Below are positions 1 through 7,904 of a stretch of DNA of 38,304 nt, in pieces; the first letter of the stretch is position 1; the number at the start of each line of letters is the position of its first letter. Origin of the DNA: Nitrospirae bacterium RBG_16_64_22 (GTDB lineage: Bacteria; Nitrospirota; RBG-16-64-22); the NCBI GenBank assembly GCA_001803795.1, contig MHEK01000094.1, forward strand, positions 4,758 to 43,061. Reading direction: 5' to 3'. The position numbers and the translations under genes were made by a program. Under the pieces are notes generated by a model. It had not been told where the DNA came from. It made no database searches and saw only the letters and a list, made by a program, of their open reading frames with translations.

Positions 1-2
1 AC

Positions 3-377
3 GCATTCCGGTACGTCCGCTCCCGCTTCGTCGGCGCGCGGAAGGAATTCTTCGAATGCCTCCTCCTGGACGCCCGAAATCGGGCGAGACAGGTCGTCAC
101 CGTCTCGGAAGGGAGCCTGACGGGGTCGATCGTTCACCCGCGGGAGGCGTTTTCCCCCGCTCTCCGGGAGTCCGCGGCGGCCGTTCTGTTCGTCCACAAC
201 CATCCGAGCGGAGATCCGACACCGAGCCATGACGATATTCAACTCACCAAGCGGCTCGTCCAGACGGGGGAGATCCTGGGCATCCCCGTCCTCGATCACC
301 TTATCGTTGGGGATGGAGATGCGTACACGAGTCTGGCCGATCTTGGGCACGTCCCGCCTTCCCGGACGCGCGGCTAA
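3..377 (+). CDS. radC: RadC family JAB-domain protein, 5' truncated by window edge
   Basis: Frame 3 reads AFRYVRSRFVGARKEFFECLLLDARNRARQVVTVSEGSLTGSIVHPREAF...VLFVHNHPSGDPTPSHDDIQLTKRL...LGIPVLDHLIVGD, stop at 375-377; HNHPSG...D is the JAMM/JAB motif of RadC. Confidence 0.93.
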   Translation, partial: AFRYVRSRFVGARKEFFECLLLDARNRARQVVTVSEGSLTGSIVHPREAFSPALRESAAAVLFVHNHPSGDPTPSHDDIQLTKRLVQTGEILGIPVLDHLIVGDGDAYTSLADLGHVPPSRTRG

Positions 378-523
378 CAGGCCGCATAGAAACAGCAGCC
401 TGTTAGCGGTGCAGGGATGCACCGCCAAATCGCGAGGATTCTTTGTCGAGCGATTTGGAAGACTTGCGCGAATTCACTTCGCGCAAGTCGTGGCTGAAAA
501 AGCCATGGATGGACTTTTTCAGC
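373..523. repeat. Chain of five abutting stem-loops
   Basis: Stems: 373-382/398-407; 406-413/418-425 (GGGA loop); 425-433/450-458; 461-472/478-489; 493-502/514-523. Confidence 0.85.
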
Positions 524-1158
524 ATCCAGTTAAGTTCCTCCCCGCGGTCTTCCTCCCGGCGCTTCTTCTTGTCGGCGGGTGCGCCGGGCCTCTCCGCCCG
601 ACGATCCAGAAAAGCGGCGACGTCTGGATGCGCGCCGAGCCGCCGCAGGCCCTGGGTCCCGGCGCGCGGGTCGTCGTTCTGCCGGCGCTCTCGGACCCGG
701 GGAACGAGAGGAAAGCGTCCGTCGGCCTGGAGCTTCTCGTCGAAGAGATTCGAAGCAGACGCCCGGGGTGGACGCTGATCCCTGCCGAGACGCTTCTCGA
801 TCCCGCGGCGGCGGGGCCGGCCGGGCCAGCCGAGAAAGACGCGAGGGAAATCCTCGACCGCTCGACCGGCCGCCAGGGGATCTCCGAGGAGGACGCCCGG
901 AAGCTTTCGGCCCTCGCGGGCGCGACTCATCTCGTCCAGATCCGCCTCCTCTTCCTCAAGACCGAGGGGGAGGCCGAGGTCTCGTTCCTGACGACCGTCT
1001 TCCGGGCCGAAACGGGCCAGAAGGTCTGGGAAGGCACGGGGAGGGGCGTCGGCCGGCACACGATCTTCGGCCTGTTCGGCCCGATCTCCGTCCCCGTGTT
1101 CTTCCGGTCGATCGCGAAGGAGGCCGTGCAGGCCGTCGCGGACCGTCTTCCCGACTGA
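505..1158 (+). CDS. Putative lipoprotein (hypothetical)
   Basis: MDGLFQHPVKFLPAVFLPALLLVGGCAG: signal peptide with VGGC lipobox; start codon lies inside the last hairpin of the repeat. Confidence 0.65.
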   Translation: MDGLFQHPVKFLPAVFLPALLLVGGCAGPLRPTIQKSGDVWMRAEPPQALGPGARVVVLPALSDPGNERKASVGLELLVEEIRSRRPGWTLIPAETLLDPAAAGPAGPAEKDAREILDRSTGRQGISEEDARKLSALAGATHLVQIRLLFLKTEGEAEVSFLTTVFRAETGQKVWEGTGRGVGRHTIFGLFGPISVPVFFRSIAKEAVQAVADRLPD

Positions 1159-1246
1159 GTTTCCGCTTTACGGTCGTCTCCAGAGAAAGCGGCGGCCCCT
1201 CCACGACGGCCTTATGTCGCGGGGCAGGGCGGTCGATGAGACTATG

Positions 1247-1390
1247 ACATAGCGGCATAAATCTACTGCGCGTCTCCCATGCGGTGTTGGGCGGTGCTCG
1301 CGATCCTCACATACTGACGTGTATGCTCCGGTCGCTGTGCTCCGTCCGCCCCCGCCTGGAAGCCGCTCGTTGCGATTTATGCCGCTATGT
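1247..1390. repeat. Inverted-repeat bounded intergenic segment (MITE-like)
   Basis: acatagcggcataaatc (1247-1263) and gatttatgccgctatgt (1374-1390), 17-bp perfect inverted repeat. Confidence 0.7.
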
Positions 1391-2280
1391 ATTCTGAGCG
1401 TGTCGGGGGAGACCGCGTGGCGGTTCGATTCTTCGGCCAGTTCCTGATCGAAAAGGGATACCTCACGATGGAGCAGTTGGCGCGGGCCGTCTCCCTCCAG
1501 GAATCCCAGAACCACCGTTTCGGCGATCTGGCCGTCCAGATGGGCCTTCTTTCGCCGGAAGATGTCCGCCACGTCATCCAGGCCCAGCGGCGGATCGACC
1601 TTCCGTTCGGCGAGACCGCGCGCTATCTGGGCCTGATTGACGAATCGGCCGTCGAAAAAGTCCTTTCCGCCCAGAAGACCAACCGGCTTCAACTGGGGGA
1701 GGCCGCCGCCCGCCTGGGGTTCATGACGACCGAGGTTGTTTCCCGCGCCCTTGAGGAGTTCTGGGCGGAGGAAATGAGCCAGGCCGTCTCCATTCCTCCC
1801 TTGCCGCCGGACCTCCCGCACCACGCCGTGGTCCAGGCCCTTCTGGGAATCGTTTCCCGGCAGATCGTCCGTTTCGTGGGCCAGCCCGTGAGATACGGAC
1901 AGGGGGAGCGGGCGGGGGCGGAGGCGATCCGCTGGGACGGGATGGGGTGCCGGATCAGGCTCACGGGTTCGGCCGACGGATGGCTTCTCTTTCTCGTTCC
2001 GTCCGATCTTGCGGCGCGGATCGCCGGGCAGATGCTCGGCCTTCGGCCCGAGGAATTGTCTTCCGAAATGCCCGAAGAAGGGCTCAAGGAGTTCGTCAAT
2101 ATCGTCGCCGGCCACTGGTCGAGCCACGACGTCCATGGAGAAGCCGGTCCCGACATCGGATTCCCCGAGATGACTTCTTTCCCCCTGTCGATGGAGAGCG
2201 CTTCCGGCGTGCTCGTGCCGGCCCACACGCCTCTTCAATCGTTCGCGCTCGGCTTCTTCTCCGTCCGAAAAGCAGGATGA
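1387..2280 (+). CDS. GspE/MshEN N-terminal-like domain protein with C-terminal CheX-like domain
   Basis: FGQFLIEKGYLTMEQLARAVSLQE...FGDLAVQMGLLSPEDVRHVIQAQ repeats resemble T2SSE_N/MshEN; C-term ..LLGIVSRQIVRFVGQPV...LKEFVNIVAGHW.. resembles CheX. True start may be GTG near 1420. Confidence 0.6.
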   Translation: MYSERVGGDRVAVRFFGQFLIEKGYLTMEQLARAVSLQESQNHRFGDLAVQMGLLSPEDVRHVIQAQRRIDLPFGETARYLGLIDESAVEKVLSAQKTNRLQLGEAAARLGFMTTEVVSRALEEFWAEEMSQAVSIPPLPPDLPHHAVVQALLGIVSRQIVRFVGQPVRYGQGERAGAEAIRWDGMGCRIRLTGSADGWLLFLVPSDLAARIAGQMLGLRPEELSSEMPEEGLKEFVNIVAGHWSSHDVHGEAGPDIGFPEMTSFPLSMESASGVLVPAHTPLQSFALGFFSVRKAG

Positions 2281-2282
2281 AC

Positions 2283-2437
2283 ATAAAAACCGCAATTCAT
2301 TCACCGCGGAGGACGCGGAGGAACATCTTTTCGGGCGGTTTTGACGCTCACCTGCCCGGTGAGGTCGGTGTGTCTTCCAACCCCTGGAATTCCTTTGCGT
2401 TCTCTGCGTGCTCAGCGGTTCAACTGCTCTTTCTAGG
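2283..2437 (+). repeat. Palindromic dispersed element, copy A
   Basis: ataaaaaccgcaattcattcaccgcggagga...tcctttgcgttctctgcgtgctcagcggttcaactgctctttctagg; inverted homolog at 4309-4477. Confidence 0.85.
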
Positions 2438-2496
2438 ATGAATTCTCTTGTGACTCCTCCCCCCGTTCAGTAAAATTCCGGCCCTGTCTTTTCGAT

Positions 2497-2516
2497 TCCC
2501 CCCGGATCCGGGGGGA
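2497..2516. promoter_or_regulatory. 20-bp perfect palindrome upstream of purH
   Basis: tccccccggatccgggggga, ending 22 nt before the purH ATG. Confidence 0.5.
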
Positions 2517-2538
2517 CATCCGACACGCTGGGGGGTTC

Positions 2539-4119
2539 ATGGCATCACAAGCCAGGCGCGCGCTTATTTCCGTTTCCGACAAGCACGGCATCCTCGACTT
2601 GGCCCGCGGCCTTTCCGCCATGGGTTGGGAGATCGTTTCCACCGGCGGCACGGCCCGGGCGCTCGCTGAAGCGGGCCTGAACGTCCGGGATGTCGCCAGC
2701 GTGACCGGCTTTCCCGAAATGCTGGACGGACGGGTCAAGACGCTCCATCCGAAAGTCCACGGGGGACTCCTCGGTATCCGGAAGAACCCCTCGCACCGCG
2801 AGCAGATGGCGGCGCAAGGAATCGAACCGATCGACCTCGTCGCCGTGAATCTCTACCCGTTCGAGGAGACGATCGGGAGGCCCGGCGCGACGCTCGACGA
2901 GGCGATCGAGAACATCGACATCGGCGGCCCCGCCATGCTCCGGTCGGCGGCCAAGAACTTCCGCGACGTGATCGTTCTGGCCGACCCGCGCGACTACGCG
3001 GGCGTTCTGGCCGAGATCCAGAAGACGGGGGACCTGCCCGAGGCGGCGCGGTACGAGCTTGCGCGGAAAGTCTTCGCCCACACGGGCCGGTACGATGCCT
3101 TGATCGCGTCGTACCTCGAGCGGCGGGACGAGGCCGGGAGCCCCGTCAAAGCAGGGGAGATGCCTTCGCTCCTGACGCTCCAGTTCGAAAAGATCCAGGG
3201 CCTCCGCTACGGCGAGAACCCGCATCAGCGCGCCGCCTTCTATCGCGACATGGCGCCGTCCGCGCCGTCCATCGCCGCCGCCCGCGCGCTTCAGGGCAAG
3301 GAACTCTCGTTCAACAACGTCCTGGACGCCGACTCGGCGCTGGCCCTCGTGCTGGAGTTCGACGCCCCGGCGGCCGCGGTCATCAAGCACAACAATCCGT
3401 GCGGCGTCGCGACGGGCTCCCGGCTCGTCGAGGCCTACCGGAAGGCGAAGGCCACGGACCCCGTCTCCGCCTTCGGGGGCGTGATCGCCTTCAACCGGAA
3501 GGTCGACCAGGAGACGGCGGCGGAAGTGACGAGCCTGTTCGCCGAGGTCGTCATTGCGCCCGGATTCGACGCCCCGGCCCTGGCGGTTTTCGCGAAGAAG
3601 CCGGCCCTGCGCCTGTTGGACGTCGGCCCGAATCTGTCGCGTCCCGCTGGCGGGATCGATCTCAAGAAGGTGCGGGGAGGACTTCTTGTCCAGGAACGGG
3701 ACACGGGGCGGATCGAGGATTTTCCCTCGCTTGTCGTTCCGACCCGGCGGAGACCCACGGACGAGGAGATGGCCGGGATTGCCTTCGCCTGGCGGGTCGC
3801 CAAGCACGTGAAATCGAACGCGATCGTCTACGCCGTCGCGGGGCAGACGATAGGGATCGGGGCCGGCCAGATGAGCCGGGTCGATTCGGCGCGGCTGGGG
3901 ATCGTCAAGGCCGAATCGTCCGGCATGAGCGTCCGGGGAAGCGTGATGGCTTCGGACGCCTTCTTCCCGTTCCGGGACGGGATCGACGCGGCGGCCCAGG
4001 CCGGCGTCACGGCGATCGTCCAGCCGGGCGGGTCGGTCAAGGACGCGGAGGTCGTCGCCGCGGCGGACGAGCACGGCCTTGCGATGGTGTTTACGGGCAT
4101 GCGCCATTTCCGGCACTAG
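2539..4119 (+). CDS. purH: Bifunctional AICAR formyltransferase/IMP cyclohydrolase
   Basis: [42 protein letters not shown]...[13 protein letters not shown]; full-length PurH. Confidence 0.97.
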   Translation: MASQARRALISVSDKHGILDLARGLSAMGWEIVSTGGTARALAEAGLNVRDVASVTGFPEMLDGRVKTLHPKVHGGLLGIRKNPSHREQMAAQGIEPIDLVAVNLYPFEETIGRPGATLDEAIENIDIGGPAMLRSAAKNFRDVIVLADPRDYAGVLAEIQKTGDLPEAARYELARKVFAHTGRYDALIASYLERRDEAGSPVKAGEMPSLLTLQFEKIQGLRYGENPHQRAAFYRDMAPSAPSIAAARALQGKELSFNNVLDADSALALVLEFDAPAAAVIKHNNPCGVATGSRLVEAYRKAKATDPVSAFGGVIAFNRKVDQETAAEVTSLFAEVVIAPGFDAPALAVFAKKPALRLLDVGPNLSRPAGGIDLKKVRGGLLVQERDTGRIEDFPSLVVPTRRRPTDEEMAGIAFAWRVAKHVKSNAIVYAVAGQTIGIGAGQMSRVDSARLGIVKAESSGMSVRGSVMASDAFFPFRDGIDAAAQAGVTAIVQPGGSVKDAEVVAAADEHGLAMVFTGMRHFRH

Positions 4120-4124
4120 GCGGC

Positions 4125-4265
4125 CGCTCTGGCGATAACCGTCGCATCTCTTCATTCTCGGCTGGCTCGGCCGGCTCGGCCGGCGCCAATCCTCGACGTA
4201 TTTCACGATACGCCTCCGGTTGGCGCCTCCCTGCGGCCTCGATCTGCTCGGTTCTCGCCAGAGCG
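4125..4265. repeat. Nested inverted-repeat segment between purH and purD
   Basis: cgctctggcga (4125-4135) / tcgccagagcg (4255-4265), extended by aaccg/cggtt after one mismatch; inner ggcgccaa/ttggcgcc and cgtat/atacg. Confidence 0.6.
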
Positions 4266-4308
4266 ACGGTGATGGTTGGGGTTTTGAGCACGAAGAGGGC
4301 CGCATGAA

Positions 4309-4477
4309 CCTAGAAAAAGCAGTTGAACCGCGGAGCACGCAGAGGACGCAAAGGAGTTCATGGGATTGGAAGGCACATCGACCTCGCCAGACAGGCGAGC
4401 ATCAAAACCGCCCGAAAAGACGTTCCTCCCCCGATTGGATCGGGGTCCTCTGCGGTGAGTGAACTGCGGTTTTTAGG
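4309..4477 (-). repeat. Palindromic dispersed element, copy B (inverted relative to copy A)
   Basis: Reverse complement aligns over its length with 2283-2437; carries an additional ccccgat-tgg-atcgggg hairpin at 4429-4445. Confidence 0.85.
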
Positions 4478-5755
4478 ATGAAGATCCTCGTGATCGGATC
4501 CGGAGGGCGGGAGCACGCGCTGGCCTGGAAGATCGCCCAGTCGCCTCGCGTCACGAAGGTTGTCGTGGCGCCGGGAAACGGCGGGATCCGCCGGAGCTTC
4601 GAATACGCGGACGTCGGGACGGACGACATCGACGGGCTCGTCTCCCTGGCCGAGGGCGGGGGGTTCGACCTCGTGGTCGTCGGGCCGGAAGGGCCTCTCG
4701 TTCAAGGATTGGCGGACGCGCTTACGGAGAAGGGGATCCGGGTCTTCGGCCCGTCAAGAGGCGCGGCGGAGATCGAGGGGAGCAAGCGGTTCGCGAAGGA
4801 GTTCATGGCCCGCCACGGCATCCCGACGGCCGCGTTCGACGCGGCCGTCAGCCCAGAGGCCGCCCGGAAGATCGTCCGACGGTTCGGCCCGCCCGTCGTC
4901 GTCAAGGCGGATGGGCTCGCGGCGGGGAAGGGCGTCGTCGTCGCGGGCACGCTCGCGGAGGCGGACGCCGCGATCGAGACGATGATGGTCGAGAAGGCCT
5001 TTGGGAACGCGGCCGACTGCGTGGTCATCGAGGAGTGCCTGAGAGGGCGGGAGGCCTCGTTCATGGCCGTGAGCGACGGGATGTCGATCCTCCCTCTGGA
5101 GACGGCGCAGGATCACAAGCGGGTTGGGGACGGCGATACGGGACCCAACACAGGCGGCATGGGGGCTTTCTCTCCGGCGCCGGGGATCGGCCGGGCGCTC
5201 TTCGAGGAGGTCCAGGAGACGGTTCTTCGGAAAGCCGTCGCCGGCCTCCGAAAGGAAGGGCGCCCTTTCCGCGGGGTTCTTTACGCGGGGCTCATGCTGA
5301 CGGCGGACGGCCCCCGGGTCCTCGAGTTCAACGCGCGGTTCGGCGATCCGGAGACTCAGCCCGTCCTGATGCGGCTCGAATCCGACCTGGTCGATCTCAT
5401 GGAGGCGGCGGTGGATGGGAATCTTTCGCGCGCGAAAGCCGAATGGAAGAGCGACACGGCCGTCTGCGTCGTGGCCGCGGCGAAAGGGTACCCGGCCCGG
5501 CCCGAGACGGGCCAGGCGATCGAAGGACTGGACGAGGCGGCACGCTGGCCCCAGACCGTCGTGTTCCACGGGGGGACGAGGCTCGCCGGCGGCAGGATCG
5601 TCACGAGCGGCGGCCGCGTCCTGGGCGTGACGTCCCTCGGAAGGGACCTTGCGGAAGCCCGGCGACGGGCCTATGGGGCGATGGCCGAAATCCGCTATGA
5701 TGGCATGCACTACCGGCGCGACATCGGACTCTTGTCGCAGGGGGAGGCGAGATGA
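4478..5755 (+). CDS. purD: Phosphoribosylamine--glycine ligase
   Basis: MKILVIGSGGREHALAWKIAQSPRV...GPEGPLVQGLADALTEKGIRVFGPS. Confidence 0.97.
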   Translation: MKILVIGSGGREHALAWKIAQSPRVTKVVVAPGNGGIRRSFEYADVGTDDIDGLVSLAEGGGFDLVVVGPEGPLVQGLADALTEKGIRVFGPSRGAAEIEGSKRFAKEFMARHGIPTAAFDAAVSPEAARKIVRRFGPPVVVKADGLAAGKGVVVAGTLAEADAAIETMMVEKAFGNAADCVVIEECLRGREASFMAVSDGMSILPLETAQDHKRVGDGDTGPNTGGMGAFSPAPGIGRALFEEVQETVLRKAVAGLRKEGRPFRGVLYAGLMLTADGPRVLEFNARFGDPETQPVLMRLESDLVDLMEAAVDGNLSRAKAEWKSDTAVCVVAAAKGYPARPETGQAIEGLDEAARWPQTVVFHGGTRLAGGRIVTSGGRVLGVTSLGRDLAEARRRAYGAMAEIRYDGMHYRRDIGLLSQGEAR

Positions 5756-6282
5756 AAAAGCCGCGGCCGCGGGTCGGGATCGTGATGGGGAGCGACTCGG
5801 ACGCTCCCGTGATGGAAGAGGCGGCCAGGATCCTCGACACGTTCGGCGTTCCGTACGAGATGACGGTCACGTCCGCGCACCGGTCGCCGGCCCGGACGCG
5901 AACGATCGTTTCCCAGGCGGTCCGCGCCGGAGTCCGCGTCTTTATCGTCGGCGCGGGGGCGGCGGCCCACCTGCCCGGCGTCGTCGCCGCCGAGACGCCC
6001 CTTCCCGTCATCGGCGTGCCGATCGACTCCTCATCGCTCGCGGGCCTTGACGCCCTTCTGTCGATCGTCCAGATGCCCGGCGGGGTTCCCGTGGCGACGA
6101 TGGCCATCGGCAAAGCGGGGGCGAAGAATGCCGGTATCCTGGCGGTCCAGATCCTCGCCGAGGGAGACCCGGAGCTCCGGGCGCGTCTCGCCAAGTTCAA
6201 GGCCGGCCAGGAGACAGAAGTCGCCCAGCGGGCGGCCCGCCTGAAGAAGATTCGGGAGAGGGCGGCCGGCCCCGGGCGCTGA
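5752..6282 (+). CDS. purE: 5-(carboxyamino)imidazole ribonucleotide mutase (class I PurE)
   Basis: VGIVMGSDSDAPVMEEAARILDTFGVPYEMTVTSAHRSP...LLSIVQMPGGVPVATMAIGKAGAKNAG. Confidence 0.96.
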   Translation: MKKPRPRVGIVMGSDSDAPVMEEAARILDTFGVPYEMTVTSAHRSPARTRTIVSQAVRAGVRVFIVGAGAAAHLPGVVAAETPLPVIGVPIDSSSLAGLDALLSIVQMPGGVPVATMAIGKAGAKNAGILAVQILAEGDPELRARLAKFKAGQETEVAQRAARLKKIRERAAGPGR

Positions 6283-6293
6283 GGAGGCGGCGC

Positions 6294-6926
6294 GTGGAGC
6301 GGGTCCGGATCGAACCGGGAACGGAGGCGCAGGCCGTCGCCCGCGCGGCGGAAGTCGTCCGAACCGGGGGTCTGATCGCCTTCCCCACCGATACATATTA
6401 CGGGCTCGGCGCCGATCCGATGAACGAGCGGGCAATAGCCCGGATATTCGTTGCCAAGCGGAGGGCCCTGGAGAAGCCGGTGCTGATACTGATCGCCGAT
6501 CCGAGCGAGGTCGGCCGCTTCGCCGTCGATCCGCCCGAATCCGCGCGGCGCCTGATCGAAGCGTTCTGGCCGGGCCCGCTGACGCTGATCCTGAAAGCCG
6601 TTCCGGCCTTCCCGTCTCTCCTGCACGCGGGCACGGGGAGAATCGGAATTCGTTGTCCGGGCCTTCCGCTCGCGCGGGATCTCGCCCGGGCCGCGGGAGG
6701 GGCGATCACGGCGACCTCGGCCAACGTCTCCGGGAGGGGGCCGATCGACACGGCGGACGAAGTCGCCGCCCAGCTCGGAGACAGGATCGATCTTCTCCTT
6801 GACGCGGGCCGGACGCCGGGCGGGAAGGAATCGACGGTCGTTTCCGTGGAGTCGGGGGTCGTGAGAGTCGAGCGCGAGGGACGGATCGCCGAGGAGCAAA
6901 TCCGAACGGTGGTGGGGGGAAGCTGA
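6294..6926 (+). CDS. L-threonylcarbamoyladenylate synthase (Sua5/YrdC family)
   Basis: GGLIAFPTDTYYGLGADPMNERAIARIFVAKRRALEKPV...ATSANVSGRG; GTG start. Confidence 0.93.
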   Translation: MERVRIEPGTEAQAVARAAEVVRTGGLIAFPTDTYYGLGADPMNERAIARIFVAKRRALEKPVLILIADPSEVGRFAVDPPESARRLIEAFWPGPLTLILKAVPAFPSLLHAGTGRIGIRCPGLPLARDLARAAGGAITATSANVSGRGPIDTADEVAAQLGDRIDLLLDAGRTPGGKESTVVSVESGVVRVEREGRIAEEQIRTVVGGS

Positions 6927-6952
6927 GCGGTGGCGAAAGGGCGGAACGACTG

Positions 6953-7846
6953 ATGGAAGAGCTGGAATGGGTCATTCCCTTTGTGCCGAGCGAGGACGTT
7001 TTCTTGCTCGGGATCGTGCCCGGGATCGAGTGGGTGCTTGCGGCGGTCCTCGCGGTGTACGCGGCCCATTCCCTCTACGGGGGCCTTATTCCTCAGAGTC
7101 AGCTCTTCGGCCCCATATTCCGCGGACGGTCCGGCGCGGGCCGGGTCGTGGCGCTCACGTTTGATGACGGTCCTCATCCCACGGCGACACGCCAGGTTAT
7201 GGACATCCTGGAAGCGCGCGAGGCGCGAGGGACGTTCTTCGTCATCGGACGCCACGCGAAGGCCTATCCTGACATCGTGCGTGAAATCGTACGGCGGGGA
7301 CACGAGGTGGGAAACCACACGCAGAGCCATTCCTGGCTCATGGCGCTGGCGCTGTCCCGGAAGACGCGCGACGAGATCGAGAACTGCCAGGAGACGATCC
7401 TGAGAATCGCCGGCCTTCGGCCCCGGCTCTATAGACAGCCCATCGGGTTCAAGAATCCGTTTCTGTTTCGGCAACTGAAACGGTCCGGTCTCACGGCCAT
7501 CGGCTGGCAGGCCCGCGGGTTCGACTCGCACGCCGGCGATTCAGGCCCGGTCGTTCGGCGGATTCTCCGCAAGGTGCGGCAAGGAAGGATCATCGCCCTC
7601 CACGACGGGTGCGACATGGAAATGGGCCGGGATCGAACCGCCACGATCGAGGCCCTGTCGGCGGTCCTGGATGGGTTGGCGCGGGAGGGGTACCGGTTCA
7701 CGACTGTCTCCCGTCTGCTGGGAGAATCTCCCTATCAATCGGGGCTGCAGGATGGCACGGTTCAATCGCATCCGGCGCATCCGGCGCATCCGGGGAGAAG
7801 CGCGTTCGCCGTTCAGTCGGATTCCCCAAATCAGCCTGCGGCCTGA
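6953..7846 (+). CDS. Polysaccharide deacetylase family protein (CE4)
   Basis: VVALTFDDGPHPTATRQVMDILEAREARGTFFVIGRHA...GHEVGNHTQSHSW. Confidence 0.92.
   Translation: MEELEWVIPFVPSEDVFLLGIVPGIEWVLAAVLAVYAAHSLYGGLIPQSQLFGPIFRGRSGAGRVVALTFDDGPHPTATRQVMDILEAREARGTFFVIGRHAKAYPDIVREIVRRGHEVGNHTQSHSWLMALALSRKTRDEIENCQETILRIAGLRPRLYRQPIGFKNPFLFRQLKRSGLTAIGWQARGFDSHAGDSGPVVRRILRKVRQGRIIALHDGCDMEMGRDRTATIEALSAVLDGLAREGYRFTTVSRLLGESPYQSGLQDGTVQSHPAHPAHPGRSAFAVQSDSPNQPAA
7767..7793 (+). repeat. 9-bp tandem repeat (cgcatccgg x3)
   Basis: Three exact cgcatccgg units in the 3' end of the deacetylase ORF. Confidence 0.9.
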
Positions 7847-7904
7847 TGCCCGCCCGGCCCCTTGAAGCGCGGCCGGCCCGGCGTCAAGAAAAGCCCCCGA
7901 AGGA

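Noticed and set aside
2545-4338. 597-aa minus-strand ORF opposite purH
   Set aside because: Shadow ORF; Arg/Gly/Asp-rich with no domain signature.
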